DNA of 64,000 nucleotides from Cyanoderma ruficeps (Eukaryota; Chordata; Aves; Passeriformes; Timaliidae). The stretch is taken from NCBI GenBank assembly GCA_008694505.1, contig VZDJ01007753.1, positions 24,176,639 to 24,240,638 of the forward strand, in the 5' to 3' direction. The translations under genes were made by a program, and so were the position numbers. Positions 49,446-62,901 of the stretch are shown here, piece by piece. The notes below the pieces were generated by a model that did no database searches, was not told where the DNA came from, and worked only from the letters and a program-made list of their open reading frames with translations. Numbering within the stretch: the stretch's first letter is position 1; every line of letters begins with the position of its first letter.

Positions 49446-52400
49446 AGGAAAATCCAGTTTTTGTGTAGGAGTCATATCATTATGTTTTAAAATGTTTTAA
49501 AAACATGCAAGAGCATGTCTAGTACATGATGAGGTATTTCAGTATTTCAGTATTTTGCTGTATTTGCCTATCATATTACAGAGCAATAATCAGGGCTGCA
49601 ATTTTCCAGTGCCTCTAAAAGGAGTCATGTCATTGACCTTGACCCAAAGTCTCTGTTACATGAGGGAGGGGGTCATATATGTTTGAATAAATGCTTTGTG
49701 TGTACACAGTTTTTTATTTCCTTGTTATTTTGTGGTTTTAGGCAGGGGTGTCTGTGAGCGTGTGTGTTTGTGTTTTGGTTTTGTTTGGTTTTTTTTAAGC
49801 ATCCATTTCAAGAAATACTTTCTACCTTTGAAATCTTAATGAGAACGTGTTTCAGAGAGATAATTAGGGTTTGGATAGTGGTGACATTAGTCTTGCATCT
49901 TGTAGTTCATTTATGGACAGGGAGTACTATCTGGAAGGCACCAGAAACAGACCAGTATTACACCAAAATTGAAACCTTCAATAATGAACACCAAACTGAA
50001 AATCCAGCCCCAGAGACGGAAACCAGGACCAAAGTGTATACTGGGCTGATTGAGGAACTTTAAAGCACATTGATGCTGGACGTATTTCTAAGAAATAGAA
50101 ACCTGGTCTGTTACAGAAGGGTTAATAATTTTCAGTACTTTTTTGTTAGCTACAGCAGATGATAACTTTCCACACATGCAGCTACGGCAGCAGCTTTGAA
50201 GTCACAGCACAGCATCAGGGTTTCCTAGGATCAAATAGCATAGTGAATGAAGCAGTGGTGGTGGGAGTTCAAGTTATCACAGTGGTGGCTCAAGTAATAC
50301 TGACAGGAGTGACAGCTGTACTGAGTAGCTCTTCAGAATCATGCTATCCCCACCCTCCACAAAGAATTATGTCAGGATGCTCAAGTCAAGCTACTTTAGT
50401 TTGCAGAGCTTCTGAAACAGACCACCCTGTGTCCCCTCACATCTGTCAGTGCTAGTTGCAAAGCAGTATTTTTTGCATAAATGTAGTTTAGTGCTCAGGA
50501 TACATTTAGGCAGTCTGCAAGTCCCTTGACAATTGGAATTTTTCTGACCTGCTAAATCATGACTCTTCTTCATGTAAACACTTGTTTGGAGACAAAATTT
50601 CCAAAACATAATTTAGTTCTCATCATTAACTTCAAAGCACAGTGAACAAACTGTTTCCCTGCTGCTCAGTGGAATGCAGAACTAAAACTAGAGTGTAAAC
50701 AAACTCACTGACAGAGAGTGTCAGTTCAGCTCAGCCTTTACCAGGTGTGTGGGTATGAGTCAGTGGAAGGAAGGATCCTAGCATTCCCACCTCCCTCTTT
50801 CTAGGCAGGGTGAAAATTCCAGGTCTAATTCATTGTTTCACAATAACATTTTAATGTTTGGGGTTTGTTTTGCCCTTTTGTCCTTACCATCTTTTCTAGT
50901 CTGAAGCATATAGTGTAGCATTTCTTTAAAAACACACAGATTTTGTGGTTAACATTTCAGTGGATCAGAAAGAGCTACACTATAAATATGACACAGGAGT
51001 GCCTTTCAGGTGATTCCCTCTTTAGATCAGTAAGCGTTGTGGAACTAGGTTTTTTAAATATTGAGGAAATTTAGAGCTTGGTACTATGGACAGTATATAA
51101 AATTCAGATATTTAACAAAAGATATCAAACATAATCCCATTTCCTAAGGTGAGTCAAAATAATTTCCAATTATACCAGCAGAATTTACAGGCTTTTGAAA
51201 ACAGCTAGCTTATATGTAGTAAGAACAAAATTTATGCCCTGGAAAGATAATAAGATGATGATATACCAGTCTTACCATTCCAATTAACAATCAGTTCTAG
51301 CATTCTCTGCCACTATGTGCTACTTCACATGACAAGATTAAGAGTACTGAGCAACACACATTCATGATCTCTTCCCTACTGAAGACAGTCTGGCAGGTCT
51401 AGCTACATGTTTTGTTTTGGCACAAGCCAGCTTTGTGTTTCTCTTTTACTATTACTTTCCTCCCCTCTTTTTGTTTTCACAAAATCTGTTAGCCCCTTTT
51501 TCAAGTCATTTGGTGGTATGATAGCTTTAGTGAGCTATGAAAAGCTGCTTCTATCTGTTATAGCAGATGCCTAGAGCAATAGTGTGAAATCAAAGGAAAT
51601 AAACTCTGTTGACATGATTTGTAGATTATACTCTGTACATCATAGTAGGTTTCAGAGGTTGTCTTTGTAAAGCTACAAAAGAATTTTTTTTTATTCAGTA
51701 GTTATCTAAAAATCCTTATATTAGAAAAAAAACTCCCAGGAGTAGCTGAAATTAGGTGGAAATTAATATGATATTCAAAGTAGATTCTCAGATGATGTAA
51801 CATGTCATAACTTCCTAGTGTAATTATGGCAGCTTATGTTAGATAAGGATCTGTTCCCTAATGATTATACCAAGGTACATAATATTAAGGCCAAAATAAT
51901 GTATTCACTTCTGCTACTGAAGGTAGTCATACTTCTTTACTTGTATATGGGCTTGATGTTGTCAGCTTTGTCATTTTAATTGAAAATAAGTTTCATCTAT
52001 GTTTTTTTTAAAAAAGTATTATGATTGATTTCTTCAATTTAGGTATTTGAATTTGATGTATTGCCTATTTTACCATGCACTGAATCCCTTTGCTACTTAA
52101 AAATCTCAGGTTCCCTGTGCTTACTGACTGTTCTAAAGAGGGAAATTAATGAAACAAACACACTAATCTTAGTTAGGAGAGAAGCTGGTGTGATTGATGA
52201 CATCCTAACTAAAAATTTTTTGATTACCTTAGAGAAGAAAATACAAAGCTATTAAGTTTTTAATTTCATTTGGTCCAGAATAAGAAAATGGAGGCAAAGA
52301 GAATTTTTGAGGAGGGAGTCTCACAGTGTGACCTGCAATGAGAAGAGCTTATGAATTGCTAAAAGAAGAACTCAGATAAATCAGATCACGAATTTCTGAA

Positions 52401-55295
52401 TAAAATCTAGTTAGAAGAATGTACCTTTCATAAAATCATAAAATTCTATCTCATTTGACCTAGAAATAGGATACTGGGAAGACAAGAAATCTTGAGTAGG
52501 CAGTTTCAGAATCAAGTTAGTTCTATGAGACTAACTCAAACTGCAATAAAAAGGATCTTTTTAAAATCAGAAAATGAAGTGGAAGGTCTTCTATTTTCAC
52601 GAACCTTTTTCCATTTTAAAAGGAAATAAAATATAATTTATGATTGCTTATACCAAATAGATTTTCACTGCAAATGGTATCAAATACTTATTTCCTTGCC
52701 CTAGTCTTACTGTTCTCTGTTGTGCTTCTTATTTCCTGGATTTTGGCATATTCAGATCAAGACACAGGTCACTTCTAAACCTGTAAACATGCTGAATTGT
52801 TTATGACTTCATGAGAAGTTTTGCCTAGAGATAGGGGAAGAATCTAGGATGCCTATGTCACAGGAGGGCATTCCTACAAAAATAATTATCCTTCCTTTCT
52901 GGTGAGGTGGTAGCACAGATAGCTCAAAGGTTCTAAGTACTGTAAGCAAAATTGAATTTTATCACCCCAAGGATAATGACAAAATTAATTGAGTCTTGTA
53001 GAAGAGCCAGAAGTATTCCTTCAGGTACCATTTCCTTTCCTGGCTCAAAACACTGAAACTGAACACACTCCTAATTCTGATAATGGATAGTTACAGCCTG
53101 GTTTCCTGAGTGCCCTCACTAGTCACCTCTCTCAGTCTCCCATCAAAGTTCTATATGTGACTTTCAGAAAAAAACCCCCAGCATTACTGGAAAAAAAGAT
53201 GATGATGAGGAAGAACAATCCTTGTCTCTTCCCTTCCCACATACACTCATGTAGTTTTACAACCATCTTTTTTAGGGAGGACTGCAGTCACTCTCCATCC
53301 CTACAGCCATCTGGGCTAAAATGCTGGCTTTGGGCTCCGTGATGAAGAGCCACAAACAGAGGCTGTGGAGTACTAATCACACATTACTGAAGGTAGGTAT
53401 TTCACTTTTATTTGATTAATAGCTTCCTATCTAGAATAGCTTTCCCTGAGTTATGGCATTTGGCTACAGCAAGTATAGATACAAAAAATATTGAATTCCC
53501 TTCATTTTTCATGAGGTAAACTGTATGAATGCAGTTATAAAGCTGTGAAACCACTCAGCCACAAAAAAATATTTCTGTAAGAAAATTGCACACAAATGCA
53601 GGTGGTTTTTTTCCTAGAAGTTCACAACAAAATAGAAATTATTTGTTCTTATAATTAATTAAAAATAATGAATATTCACTGAGAAGCCAGGACACACCAC
53701 CATAGTTGATGTGGCAATTGTGTTGTTGAGGCTCTTGATTATCCCCTGAGGGGAGGAAGATGGGTGGGGAGATTAAAAGCTATTTTATTCTGTTACTGAT
53801 TTTTTGTGCTGCAAATTTCTACCACATCTTTCGCCAGAAATTGGCTTAGTCATAGGAAAATATGTCTCTTTTGATCACTGATTCAAATAACTTGATGTAC
53901 TTTACTTCACTAAGTTAGTGTTCAGAAAAAGTAGGAATCACTTTCAAACTGACTTCAGTAGCCTTTCCATGAAGCTCAAGAGAAAACACAGGGTTCAGTA
54001 TTAGTGCTCTAGCAAAGCAATCACATTAATATGAGGTAAAAGCTATTATTTGCTAACACTTAAAAGATACTTCAAGCCTAGTGTGGAATACTACTTTTCC
54101 TGAGGAGTGATAGTGTCCACTGCACTAAATAACTAATTCTTAGTTTGATGAATTATCTCATTTAGGAATGACCATTCTGTTTTGTAATTCCTTGCCCCTT
54201 ATTTTACTGCTTCTCTTGATAAGTCACCTTGGTTAATGTTGTCCAAAGGCTGCTTAGCTTCTGAACTCAGTTTTGGGACTTGGTAACATTTGAATGATTG
54301 AAAACCCAGGCCATGATTTTTAGCATGATGCATTGCACTGCTGTGCAAATTGAAGCGATCAGGTCATAACTCCTGCATAATGCCTTCCAGAACACAGGAG
54401 AAACTATCTAGATTTGGCCTCATCCTACTGTTTCCAAATGCCTATCACCTGACCAAAGATGTGCCTGATACATTCGTACCACCTGTTTTCAAGAGGGGGT
54501 GGGCAGAAGCAATCCGATGAGAGCTGGACCACAGTAAGTTATAAGAAGTCTGTGACTTCAAAAGTCATATTATAAATGTTTAGAGGTTTTGCTCTGAAGT
54601 TTTGACATAAATCTGTTTCTTGTTGAGTTCAGGTAATTTTATGTGCCAACAGTATTCAGTGATATACTGGGCCATTCAGGGAAAATTTTAAATCTGATTG
54701 TTAAGAGGCCTATTTGTTTTAAAATAGCCTATCCTACCTATGATTTACTCTGGACTGAAGGTACTTGGCCTACCCATCTTCTCTTTGAGTCCACATTCTT
54801 TGGAGGCAGCTTTTTCACTCTTGCTGGGAGCTTCCATTTTATAATGACTATAAATTTATTTTAATTTAAATACCTCTGAAGTATCTATACAAAATCTAAA
54901 AAATGTTTTCATGATGTTCAAAAGCATTTCTATTTCCTATTTTAAAACTTTTCAGTGTTTGGAAGAAAAAAATATCCAGGTCTAGACTTTTGAGTTCAGC
55001 ATGTCTTTCATCCTAAAACTCAGACCATCAGTAAGAAAAATACCTGATGATGTTTAAGGAGAAACACAAGAATCTTTGACTACAAGATCAAATAGAACAT
55101 CAAATAGGATGATGCTCTCATGTAATAGAGTTTTGTCATGTTTTTTTCACATCTCCACAAACCACTGTGGGACAAAGACAGAGTAAAGCCATGACATCGT
55201 ACTTCATTCAAACATGATTTGGAATAATGTGACATTTTAGCTAACCAGTCTTGCAAGAGATTGTCTTCAGGGTGGTAACAAACATAGTAATGTAC

Positions 55296-55317
55296 TCTAC
55301 TGTCATTCTACTGTCAT
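55296..55317 (+). repeat. 11-bp perfect tandem duplication
   Basis: tctactgtcat at 55296-55306 and 55307-55317, no mismatch. Confidence 0.9.
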
Positions 55318-56642
55318 TCAGGCTTCTAACATCTTTTGCTTGTTTATGGCATACGACAGGAAACAGCACTATTTGTGTGACTGCTGAGCAACTTAAATTA
55401 ATGTTAGTATGAAAAGATACAGGGACAAACCAAATTAATATAAGGGGTTTTTTTTACCTCAGATACTTAGCTATGAGCTATGTTACCTTTACTCCTTCAC
55501 AAGCCCCATCTGGGAACACTGTAACCGGAGATGCTTTCCTACACTCAGGTGTTAAGTCTAGATTTTGTACTTTTATTTATTTATTACGAACTAAGTTGCT
55601 CTGGGTGAAAAATTAATTGAACTTAGGAGGAAGAAAATGGGTTTGCTACTCAAAGAGATTGTATTCTTTTCAAAGTAATTTTGCTGGCATTCTCCACTTT
55701 GTCAGAACAGCAAGATTTGCAAAGTTATATCCGTTTCAGAACATCTCTAAGCTTTGTCATGGGCTCAGTCACTAAAACACAAACATAAGAAAACAAGAAA
55801 AGAAATTGGTGTGTTCCAGCTGATATTACATCTTCTGGTTCTGAAAGCATTATTTTAAAAACCGTCATTCTTTCCAGCATGGAGGAAAGACTTCTAGGAG
55901 CCTCACTGTTTCATTTTGGAGCAGGAATTGAGTGCCTTTGGTCAACATCCTAACTGCTGTTTAGGCTTGCAAAACTCCTAGATAGTCTGAGATGTGCCAA
56001 GTTCTTCAGGCTCTCCTATCATGTACGTGTGGCCAACGAAATTTTGACAGTGGAATTTCACAGGACGTTGTGAAAGAAATCACCCAGAAGCCAAACACAA
56101 GAAGTGAAGATGAAAGTTTGAATATATCATTCTATTGTAGGTCTTTCAGCCTCAAGTGCATTTGCTTAAGAGTTCTGCTGGTGCTTCAGGTTTGAAGAAA
56201 AGCAGTAAAGTGATTAGCAGTTGTGAAACTGAAAAATCAGTGAAGTCTGAACTTATTTCATTCCCTCTTGCGATTAATTTCATAAGCGCATCTTTTGCTG
56301 TGCTGAGCCACACCAGCCTGTGGCTCTCATTAATTTCAGGATTCTTTTGCCAAAAGTATTGCAGGACTACAAAAAGACACAAGATGTGGGTAGCTGGACA
56401 ATATGTTGAAAATTTGGCCTCAGAATTCCCACTAGTTTTTTGAAAATATTAGGCTAGGAGATAAAACAAGAAAGAGGAATAATATTTCTGAGGGCTTAAG
56501 TAAAAGAGAGATACAGTTAAGCTCTCAGCTGCCTCTCTGATCACACGAGCAAAATGCAGGAAGCCCAGCTCCTGATAAAGTGGAAGGTATGATTACTTGG
56601 TAATAAGCCATATTTGACACCCTCTTCTCCACTTTTCCTTGC

Positions 56643-56649
<7 letters not shown>

Positions 56650-56677
<28 letters not shown>

Positions 56678-56688
56678 NNTTTTTTTTT
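56650..56688 (+). repeat. poly-T run containing two undetermined bases
   Basis: Nearly 40 consecutive T residues with NN at 56678-56679. The true length is probably unresolved. It could be the reversed poly-A of a retroposed transcript, but the bases to its right (from 56689) do not look like a known gene or SINE. Confidence 0.85.
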
Positions 56689-58502
56689 AGCCAGTGTAGG
56701 AGTTATACTGCTTAAATTGTGTACCGTGTGCCTGCCATTGCCTGAAAATTTATGTAGCTGTTGCTATGGCTGCAGCTTCATCCACTGCATATTCTCAGTT
56801 CTCTACAGCTAAAATGCCCTGTGGAGTACAAATTTCCACTGCAGTGGTGCAAAAGAAACGGCATAAAATATTCTGCTCTTCGATCCAACTTATATTTCCA
56901 TGTGTAGAATGTCATATGTATTTTGAAAATACATATTTTTTCGTGAGAATTGCTAGTCACTCAGTCACCAAAAATCCATTTTCTTTTCTGCTAATCCTAG
57001 AGTAATTTGTTACTGTCTCTTCGCTCTTTGGTAATTGCAGAGGGCAATATGCTCACATGGGTTTATAGAGCCTAACCTGTTTCAGCAATCTTGGTATGGG
57101 TTTGTTTAATTTTTGTTTGGTTTATAGAGCCCTCTGTTTTTTGCAGTTTAAGCACAATTGTTGAAACTTTTCTTTCAGTACTGCTAAGAGGTAAGTGCCA
57201 GGATTTAGCATGTATAACATTGTCTGAGGCATTTGTTCAGCTGTCTGTTGAATCCCTTGAAACTAATGCTCAGTCTCTATTAAAGTCTCAGTCCCTGGAA
57301 AGCAGAGCCCATTCTCTGCTATAATTAATCTTGCAGGTACTGCCTTGACATTATTGGTTCACCAGCAGAGCAGAACTGTCCCAGCCATCAATAATAATTC
57401 AGCACATTAGGACAAGACCTATGTACACAGCCCACAGATGTAGCTGAGTTGTGTGCAGGCTCCAGCACTCCTTGCTGACGGGGAAAAGAAGGAAAAAAAA
57501 TCTCTGCAGTCAAAAGTGTTTTGGTCGCTGGATAATTTTGCAATACAAAGGTCGTGGTGTTACTCATGCTTTGGCTTTATGTTTTTTCTTCAGATGTTGG
57601 CACTGTTTGGCACAATGCTTATGATTGTCTGTTTACTGAATCTTTATACTAAAGCTGTTACAAATTGGCTTTCACAGATGGTGGGAGCTTCTCAGATCAG
57701 GAGAGGCAGGGAATTTATTACTCAATATTTCTGTATTACTGATTGGGACGTGAGAAGCATAAGCAATCTGTTCTACTGCAGGGTTTGAGCTCTCCCTCCT
57801 CCTTCCCTCAGCCCAAAAATTATGGCTAGCTCGAGAAGGATTTTTTTTTTTCTCATTTTGTGTAGATAGCAGCTGTGCAATTTCAAGCAGAATGTTTGCT
57901 TTGATCTTCTTTTCTTTAATTGAAATCCACAATTATGAGATTTGTTTCTTTTATGTTTGCTAGTTTATTGGTTTAATCTACAAAATGTGCTGTCTTGCTG
58001 TCTTACACAGTTAAAGGCAACAACACAGTTGGGATTTAAATGGCAAACTTGGAGGGGGGTTGCAGTCTCTCAGGTATTGGGGGATAAAACTTCTTTCATC
58101 TGATTTCAGTTCATTATACATACAGGATAGCAACAAGAACCCAAACAATATGTCAACTAATTGTAAAGAATATCCCTAGATAGCCACTTAATGCAAACTA
58201 ACCACATGAAAAGAAATTTTAATATGGAGGCAAAAAATCCCGCTCTGACAGCTTATTTGGAGATTTGCTTTATTTGGAAGCCTTTGTTTTCATTATAGAA
58301 TGCTTTCCTGGCCTCTCCAGTACCAATTCCTACCTACCTGAGTTTACCAAACATTTTAGAACAATCAGGGTATTTACAGTTTGAGGGAGGCATTGCCAAA
58401 CTGTCAGGTTCGGAAGATACAGCAGAGTAAGCATCTACAAACCAAATGAACTGAAAACATCTGGAAACAGAGTCACAAAGGATTTTACCTTGTTAGGTAT
58501 AA

Positions 58503-58546
58503 TTAGGGATGAAAGAACATATAATATGTTAGGGATGAAAGAACAT
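58503..58546 (+). repeat. 18-bp perfect direct repeat, 26-bp period
   Basis: ttagggatgaaagaacat at 58503-58520 and again at 58529-58546, separated by 8 bp. Confidence 0.9.
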
Positions 58547-60522
58547 TAATACTTGGTTCACCTATGGATTTTTGATTTTTTTTTAGGTAGAAAATGTCAG
58601 AAAACTCTTACAAAAAAACTTTAGGAATATAAAATTCCTTTCCTTTAGTGTCTTTGACAAGAACTATTTCCTGACAATAGTTATGGCCAGAAAAAGAATT
58701 ATTCAATAAATTTTGAAAAATACTTCATATGGTTTTGTAATAACTTCCTTCTCTCATGAAATAGATGCCTCAGAATGAGATGGTTCTAGCCCTGTGATTA
58801 CCATATAACATGGACTGCATATCAGATTACCCATCAGTATTCTACACTGTTTCTCCAATTAAGGAAAAAAACCCCAAACCTTCTGTGAAATCACGCTCAA
58901 TTGCATGTCTTTTGTTAGATTGCTAAAAACAGTTGAGAATTTGTTCTCAAACATATGAAGAAAACAAAATAAAGTCATTAATGAAGCTGTATTACAAGTC
59001 ATGGATGCATTCCAGACTGTTCCTAGTTTATATCAGCTAATAAGCTTTCTTTTAAAATAAACTTTTTGCTCATGTATAGAGATGTTTTTTGTGATAATCT
59101 CAAATGGGAAAATTTATATAATTAATGTTGAGCAGAGCTACATCAAACATGGACCTGGCTGATACCCTGTCCTAAGACTTAGTACAGTCCTCATTTCATT
59201 CAATAAAAAGGGACTCATAGCAACTTCAGATTGATTTACAATAAATTGCAGAGACAGAAATCTGTGAAGTCAGAAGGCTAAGTTGTATGAACAGAGCCAC
59301 TCTACTGGCTTGCAGTTCTAATGTGTGGGATTGCCAAGCTCTCTTTCAGTTATAAAAAGCCCACAATGCTTTACAAGAATCACTAATAGTAACAAAGACC
59401 TGTCTCCTCTTGCTGAGATAAGTAAATAAATAAATGATCCCGTGTAGGTTTGTTTGCAGTGGTGATGATGGTTTGGAGAGGGAGTGCAGGGTGTTTGTGA
59501 ATGTAGCCTGTAGCCCCACACTGCAGTATGGCCATTGCCAAGAGCAGCCTACAAGGTTTGCATTGAGTTTGCAAGGCCTCAGCTCTGAGGTATACTATTT
59601 CTGAGCTTCTGTTTACCTACCTGTTGCTTTTGATGGATCTGCTTTATCTGTAACAAGCATTTTTATTCTGTTCTTTTCCTTAACTTGCCATGGTAAACCA
59701 CAGTTTCATAACAGAGAGTAGTAACAAGTAGTTTGAGAAATAAAAGGCTTGTGAGTTTAATGACAATGGAGCTGCTGTAGTTCTGTGCACAGAGGGCAAC
59801 CTGAGACACTGAGAAGAATAAGATGATAGGACTCCTAAGGACTAAAGAAGGATCAGGAATGACACAATGTCTGCCCTCTCAGGTCTGACCGCAAAGAATT
59901 CTTGTCACAGGTCTCTGCCTCTGATGCCTTGCAGAGCTCTGTGTTACAGACATTTTCTGCCACACTGGGCACATGATGGACACAAAAAGAATTGGGAAAT
60001 AAATACCATTTCTGCATCAGTCTTACATTTTACCTTAAGTTTTTCACTGTTAGAACCATGTTTCATTAGAAGCATAGTTATGTCAACTTGAGACCTTTCT
60101 GGGAAAATCATAGCTATCCACCATAAATTCACGAATACTACAAGCATAAGAAATAGAATATGTATTTTTACTATAACATACTGTGTCATTTCAATGTTTG
60201 CAATAAAAAGCAAAAAACTTCTCCATATTAAAGTTCAACTATCATAGTAACTCAGCCTGATGGGTTTGAGGGTATCAAATCAAAAATCCGACCTCAGTGT
60301 CAGAAAAGAAACTCATATTAGATCACTTAATTGCTTGATATGAATCACACAACTCGGCATACAAATCTATAGAGCTAAGCAATAGCAATTTAGATTTACT
60401 GGATTAAAGACTTGGTCTAGCTACTAAAAAATGAAAGTCAATTAAACAGCCAGATAGACATCCAAAGATTGTTAGGATTCTGTGTTAAACGTAATATATA
60501 TGTATTACATTTTTGCAGTTTT

Positions 60523-60825
60523 TCATAGAATCATAGAATAATTTAATTTTGAAAAGGCCTCTCAGATCCCCCATCCAGTTAACCCATGACTGCCATATCC
60601 CCCACTGAACAAAGCTCCTAACTGTTCTGTCTACAGGTCTTTTAAACACCTCCAGAGACAGTGACTCAACCGTTCCTCTGGGCAGTTTTTTCCAATGCTT
60701 GGCAGTTCTTTTGATGAAGACTTTTTCTCTAATATCTAATCTAAGCTGCCCCTATCACATCTTGAGACCATCTTCCTATCTCTTGCTGCTTCAGAGAAGA
60801 GTCTGATCCCTACCTCATCAGTGGC
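60523..60825 (-). mobile_element. CR1 LINE 3' end, older subfamily
   Basis: Minus-strand CR1 with tail octamers tcatagaatcatagaat at 60523, then aaaaggcctctcagatcccc, tttaaacacctccagagaca, gtgactcaaccgttcctctg, ggcagttttttccaatgctt and ttttctctaatatctaatct. Its text differs from the copies at 43.7 and 49.2 kb, so it is a separate subfamily. The 5' side fades near 60825. Confidence 0.92.
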
Positions 60826-62449
60826 TTTGAAAAACAAGAAACTCTAATTAAGGCTTAGAAGTGAGGATTTACCTTCTTAATTTGAGGTGAGTTCAACTTC
60901 ATTTGGAGATTGTTGGTTACATTTTGTTATTTCACAGTTTTATCAGCCTAACCCTTGCACAATGGCATTGTGTCACCATTACAAATTTCAACAGCTGTAA
61001 ATCTCATTAGACTGGATGAAAACTACAGACAACACCTTTTCTTAAAATTCATGATAGAGAAAACTAAATAGAAACACTTACTCCAGCACTTTCTCTGCTC
61101 TATTTGTTTGGATGATGGAGCTCATTTTCTACTCACATATCTTACTATGTAAATAATACTGGTAAACTTATAGAACTGAAGAAAAGGATGGGGAAAAAAG
61201 AATACTGGAAAAAACGTAATTGTGTTATTCCACAGAGTTCTGTGTGTGACCACGGAGCAATTTAACACATAGAGCAATGCAAAAGATACCTGGATCTAGA
61301 GGACACTAACATGTCCCAGAATCTCTTTTTTTTCCCATATCAAAACCACAGATAGTTTCACAGTGAGGATATAATCACAAATACTTAGAGCAGACTTCCA
61401 TGAATATTGCAGGAAAAAATAATTTACACCTATCTTAACCAAACTGAAAGAAAAAAAATACAAAACCCTGCATTTCTTTGTCTTTGCTTTTCTATAGTTT
61501 TCTTGTCTCATTCTCCACACTAAAATGGGATACTGTGAAGAAATGTCTGTGGAGTAAAAATGTACATTTCACCTTCTGCAAAGAAAATCCTCAAATAGGT
61601 CAATCTTGGATGAATCAAAAATGTACAGTCTCAGAAAATTTTATTCTTCCAATAACTTCCTTCAAGTAAATGGTCTCAGGCTTAGCCTGCCAAAATTGCA
61701 GTTTGGATATGTCAGTGGTGCAAAAAGAAGTGCAGTTGAAATCTCTGCGTCTTTTACCTCTAAATAAAACTCAGCTTCTATAGCTGTAAATAGAGACAGG
61801 CCTTATACATTGAGTATTGAAAATATCTGATATTTAAAAAAACCCTCATTTTTACAGCCAGCAGTAGTTAGGATCTCAGGCATGCTTGGAAGGTTTCTCC
61901 TGAAACTTATGAGTGTGTAGTTTCACTGAACTAACCTATCTTTTTTAAATGATATCTTGGCTACTTAAATGAGTCTGCCTGCAATGACACTACATCTCTG
62001 CATTACAGTTTAATACTTGACATGCAGGTTCATGGTCAAGAAGGTATTGCAAATTAAACTATGATGGAAAGAATATTAAGTGAAAATAAAGAATATTTAA
62101 GAAGGGAAGTAATTTGGTAATATGCATTGGATACAGCTATCTGGGGAAACAGAAACTAAACCAAGCTTACAAGCGTAAGTGAACTACAAGAAAATTTTGA
62201 CTCTGCCTGTTACTGAAGAGAACAGAAAGTAAAAAGCAAAACAAGTACGTGAACAAATTTGAAAAAAGTAGGCAAACTTAAGTTTTTCAAATTCTCCTTG
62301 TCATCTATAGAAAAAGAGGCCGTGGAATTGATCAGTAAGCATAAATACTGCTTTTAAAGCTATCATTCAAGTGAGTAAAAAAAATAGAAAACATTTGGCA
62401 CTCTAGAGGGAAAACTAAAAAGAAGCAAAGTACTTTAGTGATTTTTTAC

Positions 62450-62510
62450 CTTTCTTTCTTTCTNTCTTTCTTTCCATCTTTCCTTCTTTCTGTCCTTTTT
62501 TTTTATTTGC
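62450..62510 (+). repeat. TTTC-type microsatellite with one N
   Basis: Imperfect ctttcttt repeats with an undetermined base at 62464, followed by a T run. A polypyrimidine tract of this kind is often length-variable. Confidence 0.9.
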
Positions 62511-62883
62511 TAAGTTAAACAGGATAAGAGAGCTAGGAAGAAAATGAACGAAAAAATTACAAGGCAGAAAACAAAAATTATGAAACAAAAAAAAGTTGCA
62601 GAATTTTTTTTTATGTCAATGCAGACATTTTGCCAACTCTCTTCTGAGTACAGAAGAAGGAATATATCATTATCAATCTTTGTGCTTGCCACTTTTTTAT
62701 GATGATCGAGAAATGCACTTGCAAGAGCAAAACAGGATATATCTCAACATATCTTTTTTCTGATTTGCATGTCACTCTGGTAGGTGCATCAGATGCATGT
62801 GGCTGAGTGTAAATGCATTAACAGTCATTTGGTGTGTTTTAGTGGTAGGTCACTTCACTGGGAAGAGAGTGAAACACCTCTAT

Positions 62884-62901
62884 TATATATATATATATAT
62901 A
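62884..62901 (+). repeat. TA dinucleotide microsatellite
   Basis: About nine perfect TA units. Confidence 0.9.

Larger units (their letters stand above)
49446..60522. other. 11 kb of AT-rich DNA without recognised gene or mobile element
   Basis: The longest element-free stretch of the window. Open frames reach 111 codons (57453-57788, +) and 99/98 codons (49764-50063 and 50159-50455, +) but none has a domain that I recognise or clear splice context. It contains an 11-bp tandem duplication at 55296-55317, a poly-T gap at 56650-56688 and an 18-bp direct repeat at 58503-58546. If the window has undetected conserved non-coding elements or exons, this stretch is one place to look. Confidence 0.5.

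Noticed and set aside
49107..49475. 122-codon minus-strand frame
   Set aside because: It crosses a CR1 3' untranslated end; such frames recur by chance in CR1 copies.
49764..50455. Two successive plus-strand frames (99 and 98 codons) that might be exons or a processed gene
   Set aside because: They are in different frames, lack recognisable domains, and no convincing splice signals or retroposition marks connect them.
56156..56443. 95-codon plus-strand frame overlapped by a 76-codon antisense frame
   Set aside because: No motif and no codon pattern that favours either strand by eye.
57453..57788. 111-codon plus-strand frame with a hydrophobic middle
   Set aside because: One membrane-like stretch in AT-rich DNA is common by chance; no homologue recognised.
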